From: Gemmatimonadales bacterium
GTDB taxonomy: Bacteria; Gemmatimonadota; Gemmatimonadetes; Gemmatimonadales; GWC2-71-9
NCBI GenBank assembly: GCA_036500345.1
Contig: DASYCE010000007.1
Coordinates: forward strand, 62,001-126,000
Direction: 5' to 3'
Length of the DNA stretch: 64,000 bases
In this document: piece after piece, positions 52,403 through 61,367 of the stretch
How the letters are laid out: every line of letters begins with the position of its first letter
How positions within the stretch are numbered: position 1 is the stretch's first letter
The notes under the pieces: model-generated
Told to the model about the DNA's origin: nothing
Seen by the model: only the letters and a program-made list of their open reading frames with translations
Databases searched by the model: none
Program-made: the position numbers and the translations under genes

Positions 52403-53428
52403 ACGCCGCACGTTCGCGCCTCGTATTTCGCGCTCACCGATCGCGGTCGGACCAGGGACCACAACGAGGACACCTTCCTCATTGCGGATCTCGGTGCCAC
52501 GGCAGCGGTGCGCGAATCGCGGCCGGCCGGCGGCGACGTCGGCGAACGCGGCGCCCTCTATCTCGTGGCCGACGGAATGGGCGGCGCGGCCGCCGGTGAG
52601 GTTGCCAGCGAGATGGCGGCGACCAACATCCATCGCTACCTGATCGACACCTGGCGCAGCGACAAGCAGCTTACCGAAGACCGTTTCGCACACCGGCTCA
52701 AGGAAGCGGTCGAGCTCGCCAATCTCCAGATCCACAATTATGCGCGCGAGCACCCCGAAGTCCGGGGCATGGGGACCACGGCGACTGTCGCCGGCCTCTG
52801 GCGCGACCGCCTCTATCTGGCGCAGATCGGCGATTCGCGCGGCTATCTCGTGCGCGGCGGCGAAGCGCGGCAACTGACCCGGGACCAGTCGCTGACCCAG
52901 CGGCTCGTCGATGTCGGAGAGCTCACCGAAGAACAGGCGGAAGCGAGCGAGCGGCGCAACATCATCCTGCAGGCGCTCGGGCCCGACGCGCTCATCAAGG
53001 TCGATCTCAGCTGGCAGCCGCTCCAGCGGGGCGATGTCCTGATCATCTGCAGCGACGGATTGTCGAACCTGGTGCGCCGCGACGACCTTGCCCGCGCCGT
53101 CGCCGAGGAACCCGACCTCTCCACGATCTGCCACCGCCTCGTCTCGCTGGCGAACGAACGCGGCGGTCCCGACAACATCACCGTCGTGGCCGTGCGGTTC
53201 GAGGGCGATGCCCTGCCCGAGACCGCCAGCGACGAACCGGGATATCATGAACTCAAGACGTCGGCCGAACGGCCGGCGCTGCAACCAACCGCTGCGATGC
53301 CCGCGGTCGCCCGCCCCACCGCGGCGCCGGCGCCGGCGCTGCGGCGCGGATCGCCCACCGGTGTCGCCCTGGCGGCGCTCGCCGTCGTCATGGCGTTGAT
53401 CGCCATCGCCCTCTTCCTCCGCCGCTAA
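52403..53428 (+). CDS. PP2C-type serine/threonine protein phosphatase, membrane-anchored
   Basis: This 341-residue phosphatase has the PP2C metal-site motifs in order: DRGRTRDHNEDTF, LYLVADGMGGAAAGEVAS, GMGTTATVAGL, LAQIGDSRGYL, LIICSDGLSN and GGPDNITVVAV. A linker rich in Pro/Ala and one C-terminal helix (GVALAALAVVMALIAIALFL) anchor it in the membrane. It would reverse Ser/Thr phosphorylation, possibly for envelope proteins encoded beside it. No ATG, GTG or TTG start is available between the promoter and motif 1. The likely start is ACG at 52403 (ACG-CCG-CAC-GTT), 7 nt after GGAG, giving MPHVRASYFALTDRG. Confidence 0.88.
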   Translation, partial: TPHVRASYFALTDRGRTRDHNEDTFLIADLGATAAVRESRPAGGDVGERGALYLVADGMGGAAAGEVASEMAATNIHRYLIDTWRSDKQLTEDRFAHRLKEAVELANLQIHNYAREHPEVRGMGTTATVAGLWRDRLYLAQIGDSRGYLVRGGEARQLTRDQSLTQRLVDVGELTEEQAEASERRNIILQALGPDALIKVDLSWQPLQRGDVLIICSDGLSNLVRRDDLARAVAEEPDLSTICHRLVSLANERGGPDNITVVAVRFEGDALPETASDEPGYHELKTSAERPALQPTAAMPAVARPTAAPAPALRRGSPTGVALAALAVVMALIAIALFLRR

Positions 53429-53448
53429 CCGCGTACCGTCGCGCGCCG

Positions 53449-54558
53449 TCACGGCGGCGTGATCGATCCCAGCACTCGCGGACCGTTGGCGCCGGTGGCG
53501 CCCGGCACGTTGCCCGGTTGCCCGTGCAGCGTCAGCCACCCCAGCAGGGCGAACGCCGCGGCTTCCTTTGCCTGTGACGGAAAGAAGAGATCGTCGAAGC
53601 GCGTGAGCTCCATCCCGCGCGCCGCCAGTTGCGTGGCAAGCGTGCGCATGAGCACGGGGTGCTGCGTCCCGCCGCCTGCGGCCACCACTTCGGGCGCCTC
53701 GGGGAGATGCGCCTCACAGAAGCGCACCACACTTTCGACGGTGAGCGCCACGGCGGTGCGAACACCATCGGGACCGGGGACGCGGCGATGCAGTTCGGCG
53801 GCGTAGCGCTGGCCAAAGAATTCGCGCCCGGTGCTCCGCGGCGGCGGCCCCGCGAAAAACGGCGCCTGCAACAGCTCGGTGAGCACAGTTTCGTCGATCG
53901 TCCCCTGGTCGGCCAGCGCGCCGTCGTCGTCGAACGACAGTGACGGATTCACCAGCCGCGCCACTCCGTCGATGATCGCCATGCCGGGCCCCGTGTCGCC
54001 CGCGACGACGGCATCGAGATCGGCGCGGCGCCGCACCCACGTCACATTCGCCATTCCGCCGAGGTTGAGGAGGATCCTCGGATGATCGGCCGCACCGAAG
54101 CAGAGCGCATCCGCGACGGGGACCAGCGGCGCGCCTTGACCCCCAGCCGCCACATCGCGGGAGCGGAAGTTGTGGATCACCTTGACTCCGAATCGCTCGG
54201 CGAGCACGGCGGGCTCACCTAGTTGCCAGCTGACAATCGGCGGCTCATGCCAGATCGTCTGGCCGGGAAATGCGATCGCGGCAATCGCGTCGGCACGCAC
54301 GTGCGAGAGTTCGAGCGCCACCTCGACCGCATCGACAGCCCAATCCGCGAGCGCGGTGTGGAGTCGCGCGGTCTCCGCCACGCTGGCGCCGGCGAGGACC
54401 GCCTCGATCCGGCCGCGTTCGGCGGGGCTGTACGGCCGGTGCGCAAAGCCGACCAGTTCGAGTCGCGTCGGTCCGCGCACCCGGACCACCGCCGCGTCCA
54501 TTCCGTCGAGCGATGTCCCTGACATCAACCCGACCAGGAGCATCGGTGCTTCGGTCAT
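53449..54558 (-). CDS. anmK: Anhydro-N-acetylmuramic acid kinase
   Basis: AnmK phosphorylates 1,6-anhydroMurNAc, released from recycled cell wall, to MurNAc-6-phosphate. The 369-residue protein has the ATP-binding LVGLMSGTSLDGMDAAVV, ILLNLGGMANVTWV, VVAGDTGPGMAIIDG and VVAAGGGTQHPVLM motifs typical of the family. The ATG overlaps the murQ stop (ATGA at 54558-54555), so it is coupled to the enzyme that uses its product. The end of the gene faces the PP2C gene with a 20-bp gap. Confidence 0.95.
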   Translation of the reverse strand: MTEAPMLLVGLMSGTSLDGMDAAVVRVRGPTRLELVGFAHRPYSPAERGRIEAVLAGASVAETARLHTALADWAVDAVEVALELSHVRADAIAAIAFPGQTIWHEPPIVSWQLGEPAVLAERFGVKVIHNFRSRDVAAGGQGAPLVPVADALCFGAADHPRILLNLGGMANVTWVRRRADLDAVVAGDTGPGMAIIDGVARLVNPSLSFDDDGALADQGTIDETVLTELLQAPFFAGPPPRSTGREFFGQRYAAELHRRVPGPDGVRTAVALTVESVVRFCEAHLPEAPEVVAAGGGTQHPVLMRTLATQLAARGMELTRFDDLFFPSQAKEAAAFALLGWLTLHGQPGNVPGATGANGPRVLGSITPP

Positions 54559-55481
54559 CTGTCGCCTCCGGTGGGCGGCGTGCCGACGATGGCGCGAAGG
54601 CGGCGGTCGACGCCATCGAGTCGCGCGGCCGCGGTGGCGGCATCGACCTTTTCGTGCAACATCACGATCGCCGTGCGCACGTTGCCATCCGCGCGCGCAA
54701 TTGCGTCGCGCGCGACGTCGCGCGTCACCTGCAGCACCTCCATCACGATCCGTTCGCCGCGGTCGCGCAGCTTGGCGTTGGTCGCCTGAAGATCGACCAT
54801 CAGATTGCCGTACGTCTTGCCGATCCGGACCAGCGCGCCGGTGGTGAGCATGTTGAGCACCAGCTTGGTCGCCGTCCCCGCCTTGAGACGCGTCGATCCG
54901 GTGATCACCTCGGCGCCGACGTCGACGTGGATCACCTGATCGACAGTGTCGCGCATCGTTGCGGGAGGTTCGGCGCAGGTGAAGAAGATGGTGCGCGCAC
55001 CGATCGCATGCGCGGCGATCAGTGCCCCGTGCACGAACGGCGTGGTACCGCTTGCCGCGATTCCGACGACCACATCGCGGTCGGAGAGCTTCTGTTCGGT
55101 GATCGCGGCCGCGCCATCCTCCGCGCGATCTTCCGCCCCCTCGATCGATCGCACCAATGCGGCAGGACCGCCGGCGATGATCCCCTGCACCATCTCCGGT
55201 GGCGTGCCGAAGGTCGGCGGGCACTCCGAGGCATCGAGGACGCCGAGGCGCCCCGACGTGCCGGCCCCGACATAGAAGAGCCTGCCGCCGCGACGGAATG
55301 CGCCCTCGACCAGGCCGATGGCCGTGGCGATTGCCTCGCGAGCGCGTCCGACGGCCGGCGCCACCGTCGAATCCTCTGCGACGAAGAGGTCGACCAGCTG
55401 CAATGGGTCGGCGGTATCGATCTCCGCCGACCGTGGATTCCGGCGCTCGGTGGCGCGGAGCGGTTCGCTCGATGCAGTCAT
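54555..55481 (-). CDS. murQ: N-acetylmuramic acid 6-phosphate etherase
   Basis: MurQ removes the lactyl ether from MurNAc-6-phosphate, giving GlcNAc-6-phosphate and D-lactate. The 308-residue protein has a SIS-domain pattern (RLFYVGAGTSGRLGVLDASE) and the catalytic acids within TFGTPPEMVQGIIAGG and EGAEDRAEDG. VVVGIAASGTTPFVHGAL and KAGTATKLVLNMLTTGALV also match. The ATG at 55481 (MTASSEPL) is chosen because TERRNP, the usual first conserved block, follows 12 residues later; upstream residues are unlike the family. It forms a two-gene recycling operon with anmK. Confidence 0.95.
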   Translation of the reverse strand: MTASSEPLRATERRNPRSAEIDTADPLQLVDLFVAEDSTVAPAVGRAREAIATAIGLVEGAFRRGGRLFYVGAGTSGRLGVLDASECPPTFGTPPEMVQGIIAGGPAALVRSIEGAEDRAEDGAAAITEQKLSDRDVVVGIAASGTTPFVHGALIAAHAIGARTIFFTCAEPPATMRDTVDQVIHVDVGAEVITGSTRLKAGTATKLVLNMLTTGALVRIGKTYGNLMVDLQATNAKLRDRGERIVMEVLQVTRDVARDAIARADGNVRTAIVMLHEKVDAATAAARLDGVDRRLRAIVGTPPTGGDR

Positions 55482-55585
55482 GGCGCCCGGGTGAGCGTGA
55501 GCGGTGCGAATCGAAGCAATATAGGCCGCCGCCTCGGCTCCGCTGCTATTCTTCTCCACCCCATTCCGCCGTCGTGAGGGACCCG
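55482..55585. other. Divergent promoter region of murQ and ggt
   Basis: These 104 bp separate two divergently read genes. TATATT on the minus strand and TATTCT on the plus strand could serve as -10 elements for murQ and ggt, but neither has a convincing -35 partner. No operator-like repeat stands out. Confidence 0.35.
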
Positions 55586-57325
55586 ATGCCGTTCTCCCGC
55601 ACTTGCCGAATTGCCACCTTCACTACCGCCATGATCACCGGCGTCGCATCGGTCGCGCCGGCACAGGGGGCGCCGTCGGTCAACGTCTCGCCCACCTGGC
55701 GGTACGCCGGCAAGGCACGCGTCGCGACCGGTGCCCACGGCATGGTCGCTTCCGGGAGCGCCATCGCGAGTGAAGTCGGTCGCGACATCCTCAAGGCAGG
55801 AGGCAACGCCGTCGACGCGGCGGTCGCCACCGGCTTTGCGCTCGAGGTCACGCACCCCGAAGCCGGCAACATCGGCGGGGGCGGCTTCATGATGATCCGG
55901 ATGAAGGACGGCAGGACCTACGCGCTCGACTATCGGGAAACCGCGCCGGCGGCAGCAACGCGCAACATGTATCTCGATTCGACCGGCAAGGCGATCCCCG
56001 GCAAGAGTATCTCGGGAGCGCTGGCCTCGGGAGTTCCCGGCTCGGTGGCCGGGATGCTGGAGGCGCAGAAGCGATTCGGTCACCTCCCGCTCGCCCGGGT
56101 CATCGATCCGGCGATTCAACTCGCGCGCGACGGCTTCGTCGTCGACTCCTTCCACGCCCGCTCGATCGCCAGCGCCGCCCGGCGCTTCACGCAGTACTCG
56201 CCGGCGGCGCTCGCCCAGTACTCGATCGACGGCAAGCCGCCGGCACCTGGCGCGCTGCTGAAGCAGCCCGATCTTGCGCGCACCCTCGAAGCGATCCGCG
56301 ATCACGGCCGCGACGGCTTCTACAAGGGACCGGTGGCGAAGGCGATCGCCGACGAGATGCAGCGCGACGGCGGGATCATCACCGAAGCCGACCTGGCGGC
56401 GTACCAGCCGAAGTGGCGCGATCCGGTGAAGGCGACGTACCGTGGCTACACCATCTACTCGATGCCGCCGTCTTCCTCCGGTGGCGCCACGCTCGCGTTG
56501 ATCCTCAACATCATGGAGGGATTCGGCCCGCTGCCGCCGTTCGGCTCGACGGCGCTGGTTCATCGCGAAGCGGAGGCCATGCGCCGCGCCTTCACCGACC
56601 GCAATCGCTATCTCGGCGATCCGGACTTCGAGAAGCTGCCGATGCTGCCGACGATGGAATCGAAGGCGTACGCCACCAAGCTGCGCGAATCGATCGACGT
56701 CAACCACGCCACGCCGACGCCACCGTTCGATCCGTCGATCAAGGATGGCCCCAGCACGACGCACTACTCGGTGGTCGACGGCGACGGGGACGCTGTATCA
56801 ACGACGACCACCCTCAACGATTCGTACGGTTCAGCGGTCCTGGTGACCGGCGCCGGCTTCCTGATGAATGACGAAATGGACGACTTCGCCACGGTCCCGG
56901 GCAAGCCCAACATGTTCGGCCTCGTCCAGGGCGAGATCAATGCGATCAAGCCCGGGAAGCGGATGCTCTCGGCGATGACGCCGTCGATCGTCCTCGACAA
57001 GTCGAACAAGCTGTACATGGTCGTGGGAACTCCGGGCGGGCCAACGATCATCACCCAGGTGTATCACGTGATCAGCAACGTGATCGATCATGCGATGTCG
57101 CTCCCCGACGCCGTCGCCGCGCCACGGACGCATCATCAGGGATTGCCCGACGAAATCGACCTGGACAACGGTGGCTTCACCGCGGCGCTGGTCGACTCAC
57201 TCAAGGCAATGGGACACACCGTCCGGATGAAGGGCGGTGGCGACGTCCAGGCGATCATCCGCACGTCGCAAGGATGGCAAGGGGTCAGCGATCCCCGCGG
57301 CGGCGGGAAGCCCGCGGGGTACTAG
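55586..57325 (+). CDS. ggt: Gamma-glutamyltransferase
   Basis: Ggt hydrolyses or transfers the gamma-glutamyl group of glutathione and related peptides in the periplasm. The 579-residue precursor has a signal peptide (about 1-27), and the autoprocessing site is TTHYSVVD, with the nucleophile Thr at residue 391. The substrate-binding arginine region (DYRETAPAAA) and GGTxG-like segment VVGTPGGPTIITQVYHVISN are present. It would mature into a large and a small subunit by cleavage before Thr391. The ATG at 55586 follows GAGGGA by 4-5 nt. The end of the gene faces a palindromic region. Confidence 0.93.
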   Translation: MPFSRTCRIATFTTAMITGVASVAPAQGAPSVNVSPTWRYAGKARVATGAHGMVASGSAIASEVGRDILKAGGNAVDAAVATGFALEVTHPEAGNIGGGGFMMIRMKDGRTYALDYRETAPAAATRNMYLDSTGKAIPGKSISGALASGVPGSVAGMLEAQKRFGHLPLARVIDPAIQLARDGFVVDSFHARSIASAARRFTQYSPAALAQYSIDGKPPAPGALLKQPDLARTLEAIRDHGRDGFYKGPVAKAIADEMQRDGGIITEADLAAYQPKWRDPVKATYRGYTIYSMPPSSSGGATLALILNIMEGFGPLPPFGSTALVHREAEAMRRAFTDRNRYLGDPDFEKLPMLPTMESKAYATKLRESIDVNHATPTPPFDPSIKDGPSTTHYSVVDGDGDAVSTTTTLNDSYGSAVLVTGAGFLMNDEMDDFATVPGKPNMFGLVQGEINAIKPGKRMLSAMTPSIVLDKSNKLYMVVGTPGGPTIITQVYHVISNVIDHAMSLPDAVAAPRTHHQGLPDEIDLDNGGFTAALVDSLKAMGHTVRMKGGGDVQAIIRTSQGWQGVSDPRGGGKPAGY

Positions 57326-57337
57326 CGACAATTTGCA

Positions 57338-57482
57338 GGCGATGCCGTGGGCTGCGAGCGCCGCCCGCCGCGCTGCCGTGGGGTGCCCGGAGCACGCGTC
57401 CGGCGGGGGCACCCCTGTTGGGATCGCAACGGCGCGACAGGCAGCCGGCTAGCGTGCGCAGCGGCAGCCCCACGGCATCGCC
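57338..57482. repeat. Nested long palindrome between converging genes (REP-like or bidirectional terminator)
   Basis: GGCGATGCCGTGGGCTGC (57338-57355) pairs with GCAGCCCCACGGCATCGCC (57464-57482), with one unpaired base. Inside, GGGGTGCCC (57380-57388) pairs perfectly with GGGCACCCC (57407-57415). The word GCCGTGGG occurs twice in direct orientation (57344 and 57376) and once inverted. The stretch fills the gap between the ends of ggt and the lipoprotein gene, so it could stop both transcripts or be a mobile palindromic element. Confidence 0.65.
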
Positions 57483-57492
57483 AGCAACATCT

Positions 57493-58359
57493 CTAGCTCC
57501 TGCTGAAATCCTGACCGAGCACCAGCGTCATCTCCGAACCGGCGTGAACGATGATGTCCCTGTCAGCTGTCTTGGCGGCCACTGCCGCTCCCGCCGCGCC
57601 GCCACCGACCGCACCAACCACCGTGCCGGTTTTCCCGCCGATGATGTGACCGACGATTGCACCGATCGCCGCTCCGGCGCCGGTCTTCGCCACCTCACTC
57701 GTCCCCACGCCGCGCGCCTTCATCTCGTACTGGTAGTCGGTCGCGTGCGCGGCGATCGGATAGCGCTCGCCGCGAATCTCGACGCTGCGCGCCCGCAGTT
57801 CGAGTGTCCCCTTCTCGCCGCGTTCCGGTGCCCGGGCGATGTCGGTGATTTCGAGCGACATGACCGACCCCGCCGGAATGACCGTCTCGCCGTTCGCAAC
57901 GATATCGTGTTCGACACGCACGTGGACGACATCGCCCGGCTGATTGAACCTCGAATGAATCGAATCGATCGTCGTCGCACCGATCGCCGTTCCGCGCGGC
58001 AGCACCAGCGCGCCGGGGCGTTGCGCGTCGCCCTGCGGTAGCGGTTCCGGTTCGGCTGCCGGCGCCGGGGCCGGGGCCGGGGCCTGCTGAACCGTGATCG
58101 GGATCGGCTGGTCGTGACGCGGCGGCGGCGGGCGGCGCCGATGAAGCTCGACCGGCACCGGTACCGCCTGGGGGACATAGACCGTGTCGGGCGGCGTTGC
58201 CGAGCGCGCGGTGTCGCCGAGCGGTGCGGCGGCCGGGGCCGGGGGTGGCGGGAGCGTCGACGGGACCGAGTCCCCGACGGCGACCGTGGTCGATTTGGGC
58301 TTGCCGCATGCCCCAAGGCCGATCAGCGCCACCAGCGAAAGCATCATCGTTCGAGTCAT
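57493..58359 (-). CDS. Lipoprotein with glycine-zipper C-terminus
   Basis: This 288-residue lipoprotein has a clear lipobox (ALIGLGAC, Cys18). A Pro/Ala-rich linker (about 30-120) follows, then a beta-rich domain (about 120-215: PRGTAIGATTIDSIHSRFNQ and IPAGSVMSLEITDIA). The C-terminal glycine-zipper stretch reads GAAIGAIVGHIIGGKTGTVV. The beta domain vaguely resembles TrbI/VirB10-type folds, and glycine zippers are common in Gram-negative outer-membrane lipoproteins. It is probably outer-membrane attached and structural. It is monocistronic, with the palindrome at its end and a divergent ABC exporter at its start. Confidence 0.75.
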   Translation of the reverse strand: MTRTMMLSLVALIGLGACGKPKSTTVAVGDSVPSTLPPPPAPAAAPLGDTARSATPPDTVYVPQAVPVPVELHRRRPPPPRHDQPIPITVQQAPAPAPAPAAEPEPLPQGDAQRPGALVLPRGTAIGATTIDSIHSRFNQPGDVVHVRVEHDIVANGETVIPAGSVMSLEITDIARAPERGEKGTLELRARSVEIRGERYPIAAHATDYQYEMKARGVGTSEVAKTGAGAAIGAIVGHIIGGKTGTVVGAVGGGAAGAAVAAKTADRDIIVHAGSEMTLVLGQDFSRS

Positions 58360-58409
58360 CGTCGTACTCCTGCGTGAAGGATCACCGGGCCGCCGCTACA
58401 TTGTGCGCG

Positions 58410-60155
58410 ATGCGAGCACTGCGGCGACTGCGGAAGTATTTCCGGCGCTACGCGAAGGCGTATGCGCTGGGCTTTGCGTGCATGATCGGATCGAATCTGC
58501 TGGCGACCTTCGTGCCGCGGTTCATGCAGCACGGGATCGACGCGTTGATCGCCCGGAACTGGAGTGCCGACGAGCGCGCGGCCATGTGGGTCGCGATCCT
58601 CGCGCTCGGCGGCGGCGTCCTCCGCTTTGGCATGCGCTACCTGCTCAATGGCGCATCGCGCCGCGTCGAGACCGACCTCCGCGACGACCTCTTCCAGCAC
58701 CTGACGTCCCTCTCGGCGACCTTCTTCCAGCGGCACCCGGTCGGCGATCTCATGGCGCGGTCGACCAACGATCTCCTCGCCCTGCGCATGGTCGCCGGCC
58801 CGGCGGTGATGTATCTCGTCGATACCACCGCGCGCACCATCATGATCGTCCCGATGATGGCGGCGATCTCGCCGTCGCTTACCCTCTGGGCGCTCCTCCC
58901 GACCCTCGGCCTGCCGCTGGTCATGACCATCCTCGGCGCCGAAGTGCATCGGCGCGCCCTCGGCGTGCAGGACCAGTTCGGAGACATCTCCTCGTTCGTA
59001 CAAGAGCACCTCGCCGGCTTGCGAGTGGTTCGCGCCTATGCACAGGAGGGCGCCGAAACAGAGCGCTTCCACGCCCTCGACCGCGGATACCAGGAGCGCA
59101 ACATGTCGCTCGCCCGCGCCCAGGGGATCTTCAACCCGCTCCTCTCGTTCCTCGGCGGCTCCGGCGCCGTGATCACCCTTGTTCTCGGTGGCCGCAGCGT
59201 GATCGCCGGCCGGATCACCGTCGGCGAGTTCGTCGCGTTCGGCGTCTACCTGGCGACGCTGGTCTGGCCGATGATCGCGCTGGGCTGGGCGGTATCGCTG
59301 CTGCAACGAGGCGATGCCTCGGCCGACCGGATCGACGCCCTCTTTGGAGTGACGCCCGATATTACCGATCCCGCACACCCGATCGAGCTGCCCGCCGCCA
59401 TCGGCGGGCGCCGCGTGACCTTCACAGACGTGTGGTTCCGCTATCCCGCCGGTGAGCACGCGCCATGGGTGCTGCAGGGCGTGAGCTTCGACATCGCCGC
59501 GGGGGAATTGCTCGGCATCGTGGGCGCAACCGGTTCGGGGAAATCGACGCTGATCGATCTCCTGGTGCGAACCTACGATCCGGAGCGCGGGCGGATCACC
59601 GTCGACGGGATCGATATCCGGCAACTGCGCGTCGCCGACCTGCATCGCGCCATCGGCATGGTGCCGCAGGAGACTTTCCTCTTCTCCGAGACGGTGCGCG
59701 ACAACGTCCTCCTCGGCACCGCGGATGATGGCCGGCTCGATCGAGCGGCGGTGGTCTCGCGGCTGAGCGACGCGCTCCCCGATCTGCCTGCCGGGTGGGA
59801 CACCCTCCTCGGCGAACGCGGGATCAACCTCTCAGGCGGCCAGCGGCAGCGTGCGGCGATTGCCCGTGCCCTGGTGCGCGATCCCGACATTCTGGTCCTC
59901 GACGACGCATTGAGCGCCGTCGACGCGGCGACGGAAACGGCGATCCTTCGCGAACTCGAGGCGGCGACGTCGAGCCGCACCCGGTTGATCGTGTCGCACC
60001 GCTTCTCTGCGGTGCGGAATGCCGAGCAGATCCTCGTGCTCGATGGCGGCGACATCGTCGAGCGGGGAACGCATGATGAGCTGGTCGCACGCGGCGGGCG
60101 GTACGTCGAGTTGCTGATGCGCCAGGAACTGGAAGCGAGCCTGGAAGAGGCGTGA
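58410..60155 (+). CDS. MsbA/MdlB-like ABC exporter (fused membrane and ATPase domains)
   Basis: This 581-residue half-transporter has six membrane helices (about 15-290) followed by an ATPase domain with Walker A GATGSGKST (about 371), Q-loop MVPQETFLFS, signature LSGGQRQRAAIARAL (about 473), Walker B ILVLDDALSAVD and a switch histidine in IVSHRFSAVR. It would act as a homodimer or with a second half, exporting lipids or drugs; the substrate is not evident. The ATG at 58410 gives MRALRRLRKYFRRY, a basic cytoplasmic start. A TACATT hexamer stands 7 nt before it, so the leader may be very short. Confidence 0.92.
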   Translation: MRALRRLRKYFRRYAKAYALGFACMIGSNLLATFVPRFMQHGIDALIARNWSADERAAMWVAILALGGGVLRFGMRYLLNGASRRVETDLRDDLFQHLTSLSATFFQRHPVGDLMARSTNDLLALRMVAGPAVMYLVDTTARTIMIVPMMAAISPSLTLWALLPTLGLPLVMTILGAEVHRRALGVQDQFGDISSFVQEHLAGLRVVRAYAQEGAETERFHALDRGYQERNMSLARAQGIFNPLLSFLGGSGAVITLVLGGRSVIAGRITVGEFVAFGVYLATLVWPMIALGWAVSLLQRGDASADRIDALFGVTPDITDPAHPIELPAAIGGRRVTFTDVWFRYPAGEHAPWVLQGVSFDIAAGELLGIVGATGSGKSTLIDLLVRTYDPERGRITVDGIDIRQLRVADLHRAIGMVPQETFLFSETVRDNVLLGTADDGRLDRAAVVSRLSDALPDLPAGWDTLLGERGINLSGGQRQRAAIARALVRDPDILVLDDALSAVDAATETAILRELEAATSSRTRLIVSHRFSAVRNAEQILVLDGGDIVERGTHDELVARGGRYVELLMRQELEASLEEA

Positions 60156-60156
60156 G

Positions 60157-60882
60157 TTACAGCAGCTGTCGAATGAATTCCGGCGTCAGCCCTTGCAGCC
60201 AGCTTGCCAGCCTGGTGAAGTCGCCGGTGACGAGCAGTATGCCCACCGCAATCAGGACTGCGCCGCTCACCCGCTGAATCCACGGCATCCAGCGGCGGAA
60301 GCGAAGAAACGCCTCACGGAAGCGGTCGAGTGCCGCAGCCGCAAGCACGAACGGCAACGCAAGCCCCGCGGAATACGCCGTGAGCAGCACCACGCCGTGC
60401 ATCACGTTGCCGCTGGTGCCGGCGAGGACGAGAATCCCGCCAAGCACCGGGCCGATGCATGGGGTCCACCCCGCGGCGAACGCCATCCCGACGAGTGCCG
60501 ACCCGAGAAATCCGACCGGCTTGTCTTCAAGGTGGATTCGCCGCTCGCGATCGAACCACGACACCCGCAACACACCGATGGTGTAGAGGCCGAACGCGAT
60601 GACGATGATCCCGCCGGCGCGCGCGAGCGCGATCTTGTGGAAGCGCAGGCTCGCGCCGAGCGCCGTGGCACCGGCGCCCAGGGCGATGAAGATCAGCGAG
60701 AATCCGGCGACAAAGAGGAGCGAGTGGGCAACGGCGCGATGGCGGTTCCCGCTCATTTCATCGAGCGTCATCCCGCTCAGGAAGCCGATGTAGCTCGGCA
60801 CCAGCGGCAGCACGCACGGCGAGAGGAACGACACGAGGCCGCCGGCAAAGGCGACGAGCGGCCCAGCCACAGCATCGGTCAC
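60157..60882 (-). CDS. ccdA: Cytochrome c biogenesis protein CcdA
   Basis: CcdA carries electrons from cytoplasmic thioredoxin across the membrane for cytochrome c maturation and similar reductions. The 241-residue protein has six helices and the two redox cysteines in SFLSPCVLPLVPSYIGF (about residue 22) and GWTPCIGPVLGG (about 137), as in classical CcdA. Its GTG start overlaps the stop of the Fur-family gene (GTGA at 60882-60879). A related protein is encoded at 2322-3026. The gene ends one base from the end of the converging exporter gene. Confidence 0.93.
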   Translation of the reverse strand: MTDAVAGPLVAFAGGLVSFLSPCVLPLVPSYIGFLSGMTLDEMSGNRHRAVAHSLLFVAGFSLIFIALGAGATALGASLRFHKIALARAGGIIVIAFGLYTIGVLRVSWFDRERRIHLEDKPVGFLGSALVGMAFAAGWTPCIGPVLGGILVLAGTSGNVMHGVVLLTAYSAGLALPFVLAAAALDRFREAFLRFRRWMPWIQRVSGAVLIAVGILLVTGDFTRLASWLQGLTPEFIRQLL

Positions 60883-61367
60883 GACGTGCGTCCTGCGCGG
60901 GCGAGGGCACCGGCGTCGGCTTCGCGGCAGACCTGGCAGAGGCCGCGGATTTCGACGCGGTGCGCCTGGTGCTGGAACCCCGCTTCGTCAGCGACGATCG
61001 GAAGGATTCGTTCGAAGCGCTCCGTCGAGAACTTCGCGATCCGCCCGCAGCGCGAGCAGATCAGGTGGCCGGATGGTCCCGGATCGAGCAGCGCTTCGTA
61101 CCGCTTGAATCCTTCGCCGAAATCGTGGGCGCGCACCAGACCGCTCTCGAGCAGGAGGTCGATCGATCGGTAGATCGTCGCGGTGCCGACGTGGGTGCCG
61201 CTGTCGCGAAGGCGCCGGGCGACGCCGTCGACGGAGAGATGCTCCCCGCCGGCGAAGAGCGCGCCAGCCACCAGGTCGCGCGGTCGAGTGATCGGGAGGT
61301 GACGGTCGCGGAGCCATCGGTGGAACCGTTCCACCAGCTTCTGCGAAGCGTCGCCGGCGTCAACCAT
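60879..61367 (-). CDS. Fur-family transcriptional regulator
   Basis: This 162-residue regulator has the Fur/Zur/PerR plan: an N-terminal winged helix (GATATIYRSIDLLLESGLVRA-type recognition segment; here GTHVGTATIYRSIDLLLES), a dimerisation domain with HLICSRCGRIAKF, and a C-terminal LCQVCREAD. The two CxxC pairs form the structural zinc site. I chose the ATG at 61367 (MVDAGDASQ), which overlaps the end of the previous gene by 8 nt. Whether it senses iron, zinc or peroxide cannot be decided. It is translationally coupled to ccdA. Confidence 0.9.
   Translation of the reverse strand: MVDAGDASQKLVERFHRWLRDRHLPITRPRDLVAGALFAGGEHLSVDGVARRLRDSGTHVGTATIYRSIDLLLESGLVRAHDFGEGFKRYEALLDPGPSGHLICSRCGRIAKFSTERFERILPIVADEAGFQHQAHRVEIRGLCQVCREADAGALARAGRTS

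Noticed and set aside
55478-56764. A 428-codon open frame on the minus strand opposite ggt
   Set aside because: It runs across the autoprocessing region of an intact gamma-glutamyltransferase and encodes an arginine-rich, motif-free chain.
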